DNA from: Viola odorata
Taxonomy: Eukaryota; Streptophyta; Magnoliopsida; Malpighiales; Violaceae
Assembly: GCA_963691705.1 (NCBI GenBank)
Contig: OY829541.1
Location: 31,694,719-31,758,718, forward strand
DNA length: 64,000 bases
Direction: 5' to 3'
This document shows, one piece after another, positions 1 through 10,370 of the stretch (positions within the stretch are counted from its first letter, which is position 1; each line of letters begins with the position of its first letter). The translations under genes and the position numbers were made by a program. The notes beneath the pieces were generated by a model. It was given only the letters and a program-made list of their open reading frames with translations. It was not told the DNA's origin and ran no database searches.

Positions 1-93
1 CCTGTGGTGGAATATACCAATCCCCGGAAATGGCACCGTCGATTCCATCGTTTCAGCATGTGTGAAGTGTGCTTAGAAGAACCGCGGACCGAT

Positions 94-488
94 TTAAATA
101 ACTAAATCTGCTAATCTATTCCCAATTCTCCTACTAAAACTGAAACTCCAGTTAGGAAAATTCCTCCTCAAATAGAACACATCCTGAATGATTGCAGCAC
201 AATCCAAATTTAATGGGCCTTCAGGGTTGTTGATCCGATCAATAATATCCTGAGCGTCGCTTTCGAAATCGACAAGTCCCCAGTTTTTACCAGCAGCCAA
301 CCAGTACGCTTCTCTGTTGCTTCTGCCTCTGCAGTTTTAGCAGAAGAAAAAGGAACAGATTTCACACAACCATCAACTACCAGACCATGGTCATCACGAG
401 CCATCACACCCAAACCTGTCAACGCATGAGAATCCGCCCAGCTCGCATCACAGTTAAGCTTCAACACACCAGCAGTGGAGGAGACCAT
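94..488 (-). pseudogene. LINE-type RNase H domain, frameshifted
   Basis: Minus strand 488 down to about 315 reads L-K-L-N-C-D-A-S-W followed by G-L-G-V-M-A-R-D, the usual first strand and catalytic Asp of plant RNase H domains in LINEs. An A-E-A-E-A segment with the expected catalytic Glu comes next. The remainder, with D-I-I-D-R-I-N and ending N-R-L-A-D-L-V-I, lies in another frame (300-94), so there is at least one frameshift near 300-320. The enzyme would have removed the RNA strand after reverse transcription. The copy is not functional as written. Confidence 0.55.
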
Positions 489-713
489 TCCCGTTGATCC
501 AATAACAATTATAATTCAATGAATGCGGCGTTAAAGTGCTAAAATCATACAATTGTGTTCTTTGCTAAACTTGACTTCTTATTAAAATTGTTTACCTAAT
601 TCATAACTATATAAAATTCATTCACTTATATACGTAACTAGCAAATTGGGCTCCGCCTTGCGTTGCGCCACTGATTTTGGTCGTTGTATTATTAAAGATC
701 ACTGGAATGGTGA

Positions 714-1188
714 TCAAATAAAAGAGCATTCATACAAACAACTAACATCCAAGAATCCCAGACCTTGAAGATGACACGATCCACAACGAACTCGAATTTT
801 TTGGAAAATTACCGTGTTAGGCTCCACCCATACGTACCAACAAATAGCTTCATACAAGACCTTCCAGAATTCAAGCTGAAACCGACCATGTAAATGATTA
901 AACCCGCAACAAGCTTCCCAAGCCAAATCAATGTCTGCAACAAAGGGTTCGGAGACCCCACCAATCTAAGAACCAAGCCCACACGGCATAAGATCCCTCA
1001 CAACCAAAAAGCAAATGTCCTAGAGTCTCCAAGGTGCAATTACAGCGAGGACAACCAGCAACAAGAGGCGAGATAATACCTCTACGTAAAAGGAAAGCTT
1101 CTGACGCCACCCTATCCTGCATTGTAAGGCAAATAAAGACATCAATCTTGAACGTTGCTAAGCCAACCCACGCAGAGGACAAGGACAT
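714..1188 (-). pseudogene. LINE zinc-binding domain (zf-RVT like) and linker
   Basis: The minus-strand reading 1188-928 contains L-T-M-Q-D-R, then C-P-R-C with a following E-T-L-G-H-L-L-F-G-C and a W-A-W-F. This Cys/His spacing and these aromatic residues are typical of the zinc-binding domain that follows the reverse transcriptase in plant LINEs. The frame continues (926-714) with a W-K-V-L-Y-E-A-I-C-W type segment, matching the linker that usually precedes RNase H. No start codon is expected because the region lay inside a long polyprotein. It probably bound nucleic acid. The boundary with the RNase H part is degenerate. Confidence 0.55.
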
Positions 1189-2861
1189 TAATCTCGGCGG
1201 ATCGGAAAATTGAAATTATTAGAAGGGTATTAATTTGATTAAAATAAAAATCATTCTCGGTGAATTTTATAAAATTATTCTAATAAGTAATTATATTAGA
1301 TTTAATTAAACCAAATTTACAAACACAAAAAAAAACTAATCATTTAATTTTTTTATGAATAAAATTTATTTATTTTTGTAAAAAGGGACTTAATTAATTA
1401 GTAAATATTTTTCTTTTTTTGACCTCGACTAATTTGTCTTGGAACCTACATATACCCCTTTCCCTTTATCGGTATAGTAATAAGGTGGTGAATAGTGTTT
1501 GACTTTTTTCACTTCAATTCTTATAGTTTTAAATTTTGTAATTTTCAAAAATAGTTATTATTGTGAAAATAAATAGTAAAAGTTTACAAAAGAATTATAA
1601 AAATTTTAAAAAAAATGTAATAAATATGAGCCACGAGAAAAAGATAATATGTAGGCAAATCAACTCTTGAGTGATTTTACCACTCTACTTTAACTATTTC
1701 CTCCGTCCTAAAAAGATTATCTCTCATTTAATTTTTGAGGGTCCTAAAAAGATTGTCCATTTTCTTTTTCAGTACTTTATTTTCAGCATTACTCCTCGTT
1801 ATTACTCTCCACTTTTTATCAGAAAACAAAAAAAAATTTAAAAAAAAATTCAAAAAATACCAATTAAAAATACTCAATCATTATACTTTCTTAATATATG
1901 TGAAAAAGTCAAAAAATACAGTTATATTGGAATGAAAAGAGTATATAAAATGTAAAGCTAATACATAAATAAAACATTGGAGATTTGTTTTGTGTTGCCA
2001 CATCATACCTCTAATTAACAAGTAAATGCTACGTGCCACACAACAATAATAATTAGATTAATATTTTATACTAATTAACTAATAGATAAAATAAATATTT
2101 AAGTAACTAATTAATTAAATTATAAAATAATGTATATATTAATGAGATTTAATTACTAGAATGTAACCCACAGCTTCTTACTTTCCCTAACAATTATGAC
2201 AAATTGATTTTCTATTAATTAATAAATAAAATTTAAGTAATTAATTAATTAAATTATAATATAATATAATGTATATATAAATGGGACTTAAATCATTAGG
2301 TTACTTTCACATATGAAAAATTATTTGCTCTTTTGTTATATATGACAAAGAATGTGAACCAACATACAAATAGCTCATCGTGATCCTACCCTCGCAAAGA
2401 GAATAAATGGGGAAAAAAACAGAAAAAAAATACACTTCATTATTAAAATTGAAGTTCATTAAGTACTCAAATGATATTTAATTTAATATTCAATTCGCAG
2501 GACATGGAAGAAAATAAAAAAATGGGATGGGAGTTGAACACTTCACTTGGCATTTCTAAATTATGATGAAAGCATCACCATTTTATTTATTTTCATTATT
2601 TATTTATTTATTCATAAAGAAAAAAACTTACTACTATATCATATTTTTATCAATTATTTAATCCTTACTTTATTCAAAATTACTAATAAACTAAATTAAA
2701 AATAACTTTATAATTAAATTTTACTAATTATAGTGTATTTTATTTGTTAGTTATTAATTTTTACTATTATTATAATCATTTTTTAAAATTAAAATTACAC
2801 TACATAAATATATTAAAAAGAATTCATAATGTATTATTCAATTTTAATAAATTAAAACATT

Positions 2862-3831
2862 TAGGCTGCGTTTCACAACGCAAAAATTTATGTTTTATAA
2901 AATTTTATGCTTTTAGAAAACAGTAGAAAATTTTCTGAAAATGAAAATTCTGTTTCACAGCTATAGCACGTTTTCTGCTTTTCAGCTTTCATTTTCCAAC
3001 CTTATAAAACTCGAAATCGTTTTCACCTAACGACTATTTCTTATTTTTTTGGAAAATAAAATTTTGAAATCGTTTTCACCTAATGACTATTTCTTATTTT
3101 TTTGGAAAATAAAAATTACTACTTTTGTTAAATCAATTTTATTTTAATTAAAAAATAATTCTAATATTTTTTTTTTAAAAAAATTAATAAACTAAATAGT
3201 AGCCTATTGTAAGTTTGTTAAAGATCAAATATAAATATGCTAAATATATTCATGTCCAAATTCAAAAGCACAAACCATTTAGGGGCTGTTTAATTTTTAA
3301 AAAAAAATCAGAAAATTTTTCAAAATCTGTTTCATAGCAACATTTTCCTAAATGAAAAATTTTCAACAAATTTTTCAGTTTTGCAATTGGAAAACAGTTT
3401 TTCATAGTTAACACTACAAGTTTAGAAAATTCTGCAAATGCCATATTTGAAGTTTTCTAAATTTCCAAAAAATAATTTCTAATTTTTTGTTCTCCAGCTC
3501 AACTGATCCATATTGTTAATCTAAAAAAAACAATGTTATTTTAGACATATTTACCCTCATAATTTTGATATGTTAAATCTATTCATGTTAAAAATTAAAT
3601 ATAAATATAATATTTTCATTTAAGAAAATAAAATACATATAAAATAGTCTTGAATTATTTGTTTATGACGTGAATACTACAAATTTGAACATTCAAAACA
3701 TACTTAATTTAACTTGTTACTTTTTTATATTCTAACAATTATTATAATTAGCCCATAATTGATACAATCACATTCCCGGAAAAGTGATTCAAAAAAAAAA
3801 AAGTAGCATTCTGTGAACCAAACGCTACCTA
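2862..3831. mobile_element. Candidate hAT-like MITE or non-autonomous DNA transposon
   Basis: The left edge reads TAGGCTGCGTTTCACAACGC. The right edge, reverse-complemented, reads TAGGTAGCGTTTGGTTCACA. These form imperfect inverted terminal repeats of the TAGG..GCGTTT kind seen in hAT-type MITEs. Nothing is coded inside. No clean 8-bp target duplication is visible, so the ends may be wrong. Part of the interior (about 3283-3565) reappears inverted at about 27180-27350, on the other side of element A, which supports a mobile repeat family. Confidence 0.35.
3013..3118. repeat. 53-bp direct duplication
   Basis: A segment beginning GAAATCGTTTTCACCTAA at 3013 is repeated almost exactly from 3066 (period 53 bp, one C/T difference in the shared core). 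It lies within the candidate MITE and looks like a local tandem duplication. Confidence 0.8.
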
Positions 3832-4761
3832 AAATTTCCTTTGTGCGGCTTATCCTTTCCCTCCATATTCTTCTCATTCTATTCATGGATTGGATGTAGA
3901 AAATGCAGTGTCCATTGCATTAAAAGATACCAAATCAAGCATAATTGTAGCTATAATAGATGATTCAGTTTGTGATTTTATCATTCTTATTTCCGATTCA
4001 AGTTATGAAACAAAAAAAAATATTAAAGTTTGTTTTGTGCCTCATATAACATAGTTCCACTATTATTATTGTCAGCTATCATATCGCTTACGAATACTAT
4101 AAAATAATTATTTATCCTTTTTTTTTCCAAATTGTAGGTTTTGTTTGTTTTAATGTAAGATATGTAATTCAAAATAAATTGTATGCACAAATAATATTTA
4201 TTATATTTATTAATTTTGTTGCTTTTTAATTATTCATGTTTATTTAATTATTTATTTATAAATTTATGAGATTTCATGGTAGTGTCACTTTATGCAAACT
4301 GAAAAAAGTAACAGAAATGAATATTTAAGTAATTCGATACACATTATACTAATAAACTATTTTAATTATATGATGCTTATATTTTAATATTTTATTAGTA
4401 ATATATCATACGGGTATGAGATTAATTTATTATACAGCTAGTAAGAGAATTTTAAGCACGTCACATCATCATTTTGAATTAATATGGTGGTGACTTGCGG
4501 TGGCTTTCGCTTGGATGCATAATTGGGGAAGACCTGTTTTTAGAGATTTTGTAACTGTAATTTCTAGTTATTCATAGTTTTATGACTAACTTTTCTTTAA
4601 TCTGCCTATTGAAAAAAAAAATTATTATAAAAATATTTTAAAAATAAATAGTTAAATTTAAGTTACAATAAAAACTAATGTGGTTATTAATTATTAAGAA
4701 TTAAAGGCAAATAAATCAACTTTTAGTCTCCCTCTTTAATTAAGTTAATTAATTATAATAA

Positions 4762-4766
4762 CAAAT
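4762..4766. repeat. Target-site duplication of element A, left copy (CAAAT)
   Basis: The CAAAT directly before the LTR start TGTTGATACCC is matched by CAAAT at 26340-26344 directly after the LTR end GGGGCGCGACA. A matching 5-bp duplication shows that 4767-26339 entered as one unit by integrase action. Confidence 0.93.
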
Positions 4767-5450
4767 TGTTGATACCCGAATTTTGACGCCATTTTTAATT
4801 GATTTTAGTATTTCCGTTATTTACTTAATTTACTGTCATTTTTAGTTAATTTATTGTTGTTAACATTTTTAAAATTTTCATCGCGTTTTAGCATCGTCAT
4901 TATCATCGTCAGCATTCGAAATAGCATTTTTAATTTTTCGTCACGTATTTTCATTATTATTATCATTATTATTTTTAGCCTTAAAAATCACATTTTTAAC
5001 TATCCGGCAGTCATTTGCTAGTTTTTTCTTCGTTTTAGGTCATCTCATGATTTTTAGGAATTTTAGTATTTTAGCGCATTTTTTAGTATTTTTATTTTTT
5101 ATTATTATTTTCGTTCGAGCTTTTATTGAACCCGAGTAAGTTCGCTCGGACAATAGCTTGAATTTGAAATGTTTTCCATCAACTAGTTGCTAGCTTTTTT
5201 TCCATTCACAACGGTCTACAGCGTTTCGTGTAATTTTCGGCGTAACGTCATTATTTTTCCGTTCGAACGTTTTACATTTTTGAATGAGAAAATAAACGCG
5301 TTAAATGAAAAATTCTCGTCATTCGCTGTAGATGGTTAAACCCGTCGTATTTTTCTCTACGCGCTGGTACCTTCGGCTCGAAAAGTCAGAACGTTTGCTC
5401 GTAGGAATCGGCTCGGGGCCATTTAAATAAGGTAAAAGGCAATTTGATCA

Positions 5451-5498
5451 CAACCGTTGATCTGGTCAACCAAGAAAAGTCAACCAGATCAACGGTTG
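5451..5498. promoter_or_regulatory. U3 palindrome with W-box-like TTGAC motifs
   Basis: Two 16-nt arms, CAACCGTTGATCTGGT and its exact reverse complement, enclose a 16-nt loop, about 230 bp upstream of the TATA box. The palindrome and loop hold TTGACC, TTGACT and TTGACG cores on one strand or the other. TTGAC(C/T) is the W-box bound by WRKY factors. The same palindrome is in the 3' LTR (from about 23579), and a degenerate form is in element B (about 52944-52990). A regulatory role is an inference. Confidence 0.5.
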
Positions 5499-5725
5499 AC
5501 GATTTAATGTGCATGGTGCACATGAACAGTGCCGAGGAGCATTCAGTGGTGCAGACCACCGGGCTACCTACTCCCGTCGTGTCCTAGCCTGCTCCCGCCG
5601 TTTCCCGTCCCATCCACCATCATCACAGCCACCGTAGCTGCCACTTCTCCTCTCCTAGCCCCGCCAGCGCATGAGAAACGACTACCACGCGCAGCCACGC
5701 CCTCAAAGTCACGCGATCCTTCGGC

Positions 5726-5733
5726 TATAAATA
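5726..5733 (+). promoter_or_regulatory. TATA box of the 5' LTR of element A
   Basis: TATAAATA lies in a GC-richer context (CGGCTATAAATACCGAG), the best promoter-like site in the LTR. The 3' LTR has TATAAATG at the equivalent place (23854). Transcription should start roughly 30 bp downstream, which would set the U3/R boundary near 5760. Confidence 0.65.
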
Positions 5734-6196
5734 CCGAGCCCCATCCAACGTTCAAACCGTACCAACTTTGCAAGAAAACCTTGCTCCTTCCCTCTCTTGA
5801 TTGATAGCTCACTTAGAGCATCGATCGTCCAGTTCAAAGCTTTTGCAGTAAGCTTCTTTTTCAAGCTTTTTCCTTTCATTTTTATGCCTTTCTTTTCTTT
5901 AAATTCTTTTAGCATCCAATTGATCGAGTAAATTGCTTTTCTTTGTGTCATTAATTCACATGCATGCTGTAGATTAAATACATGCTTTCAATTTAAGAAA
6001 TCATTAGCTAGATTTGGTGAATTAATTAGTTTTCGATAATTAACAGTTTTTGCTAAAATTCGAGGTTAGTACGGTCGAGAAGCCGTCGAGGAGACGAACG
6101 TCTCGGTATGAAGATTTTTTGAAACAGTCACCTGTGGCCGGAGCTTGACCAAGGAAGAAGACGATGAATAGTGCCATAATGACCTATTCATACGTC

Positions 6197-6265
6197 AAGG
6201 TGATGGGCTTGGCCCATCACCTTCCCTTTTTATTTTCATGGGCCAGGCACTATTCCTGGCCCATT
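6197..6265 (+). promoter_or_regulatory. Pair of GGGCC-type hairpins in the transcribed part of the LTR
   Basis: The first hairpin has a 12-bp stem AAGGTGATGGGC with a 3-nt loop (6197-6223). The second has a 10-bp stem ATGGGCCAGG with a 7-nt loop (6239-6265). Element B has the same pair in the opposite order (52118-52142 and 52160-52182 on the window strand), and element C has one with an 11-bp stem (34278-34303). They lie about 470 bp after the TATA box and may act in the RNA. Their function is unknown. Confidence 0.55.
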
Positions 6266-6459
6266 TTTCATTTCCTTTCACTTTTTTATTAGGGCCCAAC
6301 CCATTTTCATTTCTTTCCGAGATTTCGGATCACGTTTTTTCGTAAAATATTCGTATGCTTCGTATGATTATTTTTCATACTAACACTTTAATTTTCTGTA
6401 CCTATCAACTGTTTACATTATTCGCACTTTAATTTTCTGCAATTTACTTTCGGCAATTT

Positions 6460-7265
6460 AAATTCAATTTATCGCCTACATGGTCGGTCGCAAATATCAA
6501 CTGTTTATTCTCTGCAAATATCAACTGTTTATTTTCCGCAAATATCAACTGTTTAAATTCTTCGCACTTTAATTTTCCGCAATTTAATTTCGGCAATTTA
6601 AATTCAATTTACCGCCTACATGGTCGGTCGCAAAAATCAACTATTTATTTTATGCAAATATCAACTGTTTAAATTCTTTGCACTTTAATTTTTCGCAATT
6701 TACTTTCGGCAATTTAAATTCAATCATTCATTTTACCGCCTACATGGTCGGTCGCATTTTAAGTTTCGTAAATATCAACTGCTTTAATTTTCCGCAAGTT
6801 GCTGGAAATTCTTCCGCAATTTATCAACTGTTTTAATTTTTTGCAATATCAACTGTTTTATTTTCTGCAATATCAACTGTTTTTATTTTCTGCAATATCA
6901 ACTGTTTTAATTTTCTGCAATATCAATTGCTTTAATTTTCTGCAGTATCAATCATTAAAATTTCTGCAAATCGTCAACTGTTTTGAATTTTCTGTAAATC
7001 ATCAACTGTTGTTTATTTTTCTGCAAATTATCAACTCGGTATTTAATTTTCGTATGCGTTAAATCAATCATTTCTCGCATGCAATCAACTCAACATTTAA
7101 TTTTCGTATGCGTCAAATCAATCATTTCTCACATGCAATCAACTTAGCATTTAATTTTCGTATGCGTCAAATCAATCATTTCTCGCATGCAATCAACTCA
7201 GCATTCAAATCTCGTATGCGTCAAATCCATCATTTCCCGCATGCAATCAACTGTCATTATTTAAA
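6460..7265 (+). repeat. Short-period repeats inside the LTR of element A
   Basis: Units of about 24-27 bp built on TGCAATATCAACTGTTTT repeat from about 6830. From about 7020 to 7260 units of about 50 bp built on CGTATGCGTCAAATCAATCA repeat. Upstream (6480-6780) longer blocks with TACATGGTCGGTCGCA recur about three times. The 3' LTR has the same organisation (about 24650-25420) with a different copy number, which explains most of the LTR length difference. Confidence 0.8.
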
Positions 7266-8162
7266 TTTTCGCACTCATAAAAATTGCTTATTTATTTTTC
7301 AAGCTACCACTAACACCCTCATTTTGTAGGTTTAAATTTCAAGCTTCGCTCAAAAGTACGCTTTTCGTTCCCTTTTATTTATTTAACGCTTTCCGTAAAA
7401 ATTGATCGTATGCATGATATATAGAACTGCTATAATTAAAATCAACCCACATGAACAACTTGTTTAAAGACTTGCTTACAATGCCATGTTCGTTTGATTT
7501 TAAAGTCTCGTTTGTATTGACTGCATGTACATGGGGACTTTCGATCCCACATCAGTTTATCTTTTCAAAAACCTTTCATTTAATCTGTACTCTGCTAGCT
7601 ATCCATGATAGAATCACGTAGTAATTAATTTAATCATGCATGGCCCGATGATGAAATAAGAGGGCGCTCATTCAGTCTTACAGAAAATTCAGTCCCATCA
7701 CGTTATGGTCAGGAATAATCAATCGATCTTGATAAACGGTAACCCCGTCCGAAAGATTTTTTTTAATTATTCCTGAACGGTCACGATCATAGAAAAGACT
7801 AAAGTGACGATTCCTCTAAGGGCCCCCTTTTTCAAAACGCATTTTATCAAACACCTTTTAAAACACCTCTCTCATCAACCGATAACCATTTTTGGATGTG
7901 ACTCGGGTGCCTAACACCTTCCCGAGACCATGATACGACCCCGAACCTTTGTCTGGGGTCCAGACCCCTTTTTTGTGCCTTTAGCTTTATTTATTTATTA
8001 TATTTTCTTATACCATAACGATTAAGGTTCCCTAAACCTAGCAACCAAATTAGGGTGGCGACTTCATTACATGTTGCGAGGTGTCTGTTTACGCCGAGTT
8101 TTTTAAGGTCTCGAGTTCGTTGCACACTCGCGAATTTTTTAAATTTTCGGGGCGCGACAGTT

Positions 8163-8180
8163 TGGCGACTTCACTGGGGA
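8163..8180 (+). other. Primer-binding site of element A
   Basis: TGGCGACTTCACTGGGGA begins three bases after the LTR end. TGG is what complements a tRNA CCA tail. The same sequence lies next to the LTR of element B (reverse complement at about 50560-50577). Ogre-type elements are known to use a primer site of this general TGGCG... kind. I did not identify the tRNA. Confidence 0.75.
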
Positions 8181-8696
8181 CCTTAGGGTCGGAGCCGGTT
8201 TTATCTTTTTAGAGAGGTGTTTTATTTGTTTATTTGTTTATTTGCTTTGATCAATTGCTGGTCTGTTCATTTATTTGCTTTATCAATTGTCATATGCATT
8301 TCATAGCGCCCTACACCCAGGGGACAATTACCAAATTAGGAGGGTAGTAGTGACGCCCTAGGACACATGTCCTGGGTAGTGTTCACCAATCCCAACTCGG
8401 ATGAACCCCTAAAGCCAGTCGAAAGGTTACACGATTTCGCAAGAAATCGGGACACTGGACGACACTTTAGGGACCTTTTCATGGTATCATACGGGAACCA
8501 TTCAAGCTAGTTAGAAATGTCGGAATCAGAGCCCCAACACATGCATCATGATTATACATGCTTTGTCGTAGCTCTATTTGTCTTGTTGCCATGATAGCCT
8601 TGTCTTTTATACGAACTGTAAATTTCTTACACGTGCAGGTTACTTTGCATTTAAAATTTTATTTTTGTCCCATAGGACCCATCTTGCTCATTCGAC
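8181..8696 (+). other. 5' leader of element A with two conserved hairpins
   Basis: This untranslated leader separates the primer site from ORF1. Hairpin 1 (8357-8376) has stem CCTAGGAC pairing with GTCCTGGG (one G-U pair) and loop ACAT. Hairpin 2 (8432-8449) has stem CGATTTC/GAAATCG and loop GCAA, a GNRA-type tetraloop. Element B has both hairpins at matching places, and in hairpin 2 two stem pairs changed on both sides. Leaders in this position commonly hold dimerisation and packaging signals. That role is an inference here. Confidence 0.6.
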
Positions 8697-10370
8697 ATGT
8701 CGGCACCTACACTACTTTCATTTAATATTTTTGGGGGACGAAGTTTCGATGATCAGGCCGCACGAGGAGATCTGTTGGAACGTGGGTTCGCCTCTGACAT
8801 CACCACTAAGGTCAAAGTAGAAGTCGTAGACTTCGACTTAACTAGGATTCGGAAGTTGAGAAATGAGCTGACTGAAGATGAGGAGACACAGTTTGAGGGT
8901 AGTTATGGAAAGCTACTGACCCTAGTTGACGTAAAGACTGATTGGGGTTGCATCCGAGCAGCCCTAAAATTCTGGGATCCCTATTATCAGTGCTTCTCTT
9001 TTGACAAAGGGGTAGACTTGACTCCCATACTAGAGGAGTACTTAGCTCTGATGTGCTTCACCTCTCCTATATCGGCCATATACCAGAATGTTCGACTCGA
9101 CTCTTCGAGTGTCAAAATAAGGCTCGATAAGTTGTTAGGAATCACTACTCATGTCAGAGAGGGTGACTACTTCTGGTGTTGGTCAGATATTAAGGCACGC
9201 TTTCAGTTGTCCAACGGAAAAAAATGCTTAAGGATTCTGGCTTTCACCATTGTAGGATTTGTCCTCTTTCCGAAAATGAGCAACCAACATCTTTTACGAG
9301 ATGGAAACAAATGCCATCAATCCTACAACAGCCATTTTGGCCGAGACCTTTCGCTCCTTGGACTCTTGTCGAAGAAAAGGGAAAGGGAGACTTACCTGTT
9401 GCACCCAGTTGTTGACAGTATGGATGGTCAGCCACTTCAAACAGGTTCCTGATCAGACCATTTTCTTTGCAAGCTACATAAGATCATGCCCTCTACTCAG
9501 AGTTATCAACGCAATGACCACGGATAAATGGGAGATGGAGAATAAAGATGTTTGGATTGCCCGATTCATAAACCTCTCAGAAGAAGACTTCAGTTGGTAA
9601 CATCGTCTGCTGCGGACCCTTACCTTAGGTTCCTTTGGTTGGAGCATGGGGATGCGCTCACTATTGCCCCGCCCTAGTCCTCAGACAGTTCTGCATCACG
9701 CAAATAATTCCCGTAACATTCGGCATGACAAGGTCAGACCTGCCACACACCGGAGAAAATCAGAACATTCAGTTGTATGCCCAAGACTGGGCCCACCCTT
9801 TTTGTCTCAAAGGACACGACATCCCTGCAACCATAATACCGGAATATCCACAGTGGAGGTCAAGACGAGTTAACGGCAATGTCTTACCTCGTCCAGAAAA
9901 TCAAAAACCGATGGAAGAAGAAGGGGAATCTCAAGAGAGAAGGAATGGATGTCATGGCTTACGCTCAAGTGGTAGAACAGACGCGAGCAGCACAAGAAGA
10001 ACGAGATCTGATGATAGAGGAAAGGGATATTGTCGAAGCCCGTCAATGTGGCTTAGAAGTCCAGATGAATGAGTTAAAAAGGCGTAGTAAGGACATTCTC
10101 CACATACAAGCAGTAAAACAGAAAGTGGCCCTCAGGGACTTCGAGGAACGCTTGAACAACGAAATCCGCAAGAAAGAAGCATCCAGTGCCATAATTGAAG
10201 ACAAGGATTCGACGATAAGGGTTTTGACTACTCGCGCAGACTTGGGAGATGGAAAAAGCCAGGCACTGCAAAGCCGAATTACCGCGTTAGAGGCTGAGTT
10301 AGAGATGCAGAAATGGGAGTTGGCTTCGATGGAGTACCTGTGGCAGCAGAACTCTGACGTCCAGGATTGA
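8697..10370 (+). pseudogene. ORF1 of element A: DUF7745-like N-terminal part plus coiled-coil C-terminal part
   Basis: The ATG at 8697 opens a 251-codon frame whose first ~195 residues include F-W-D-P-Y-Y-Q-C-F-S-F and L-E-E-Y-L-A-L-M, a pattern I associate with the plant DUF7745 family; ORFs upstream of gag are known in Ogre elements. Compared with element B, about 20 bp is missing near 9281-9290, throwing the rest out of frame. The continuation is readable at 9301-9600, stops at 9598-9600 beside another short deletion, and resumes through 9635-9873. The C-terminal part (9879-10370) is rich in Glu/Arg/Lys with heptad-like spacing (E-E-R-D-L-M-I-E-E-R-D), predicting a coiled coil, and ends at TGA 10368. 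The biochemical role is unknown; oligomerisation is a guess from the coiled coil. Confidence 0.65.

Larger units (their letters stand above)
1..1190 (-). mobile_element. Decayed 3' end of a LINE (non-LTR retrotransposon)
   Basis: Reading the minus strand from about 1188 down, the order is a zinc-binding region of the type found after plant LINE reverse transcriptases, a short linker, then an RNase H domain. This is the usual 3' order of plant L1-like elements. The reverse transcriptase itself is not visible, so this is a 5'-truncated or broken copy, and position 1 cuts it as well. The two domains are in different frames and an AT-rich stretch without coding character (about 489-713) separates them, so the copy is dead. 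An alternative is a host RNase H-like pseudogene, but the zinc-binding domain beside it favours a LINE. Confidence 0.6.
1191..4761. other. AT-rich intergenic spacer
   Basis: This stretch is very AT-rich, with many homopolymer runs and short repeats of TTAATTAATTA type. The short open frames here have low-complexity Phe/Lys/Asn/Ile composition and no recognisable domain. Apart from a candidate MITE (2862-3831) and a 53-bp duplication inside it, I see no gene, RNA gene or promoter that I can support. Confidence 0.7.
4767..8159 (+). repeat. 5' LTR of element A
   Basis: This 3393-bp LTR starts TGTTGATACCC and ends GGGGCGCGACA. It matches 22907-26339 over its whole length with scattered substitutions and several indels. 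One is a segment of about 33 bp present in the 3' LTR near 24178 and missing here near 6049, where short GTTTT-type repeats flank the gap. It contains a palindrome at 5451-5498, a TATA box at 5726, two hairpins at 6197-6265 and a repetitive stretch at about 6460-7260. The 91-codon open frame across the TATA region is not supported as a gene. Confidence 0.93.

Noticed and set aside
1735..3444. Several 60-66 codon open frames in the AT-rich spacer
   Set aside because: They have low-complexity Phe/Leu/Asn/Lys composition, no domain and no supporting signals.
5529..5804. 91-codon open frame repeated at 23657-23932
   Set aside because: It is the same LTR stretch twice, spans the TATA box and has Pro/Ser/Thr-rich low-complexity composition. 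Its conservation is explained by LTR duplication.
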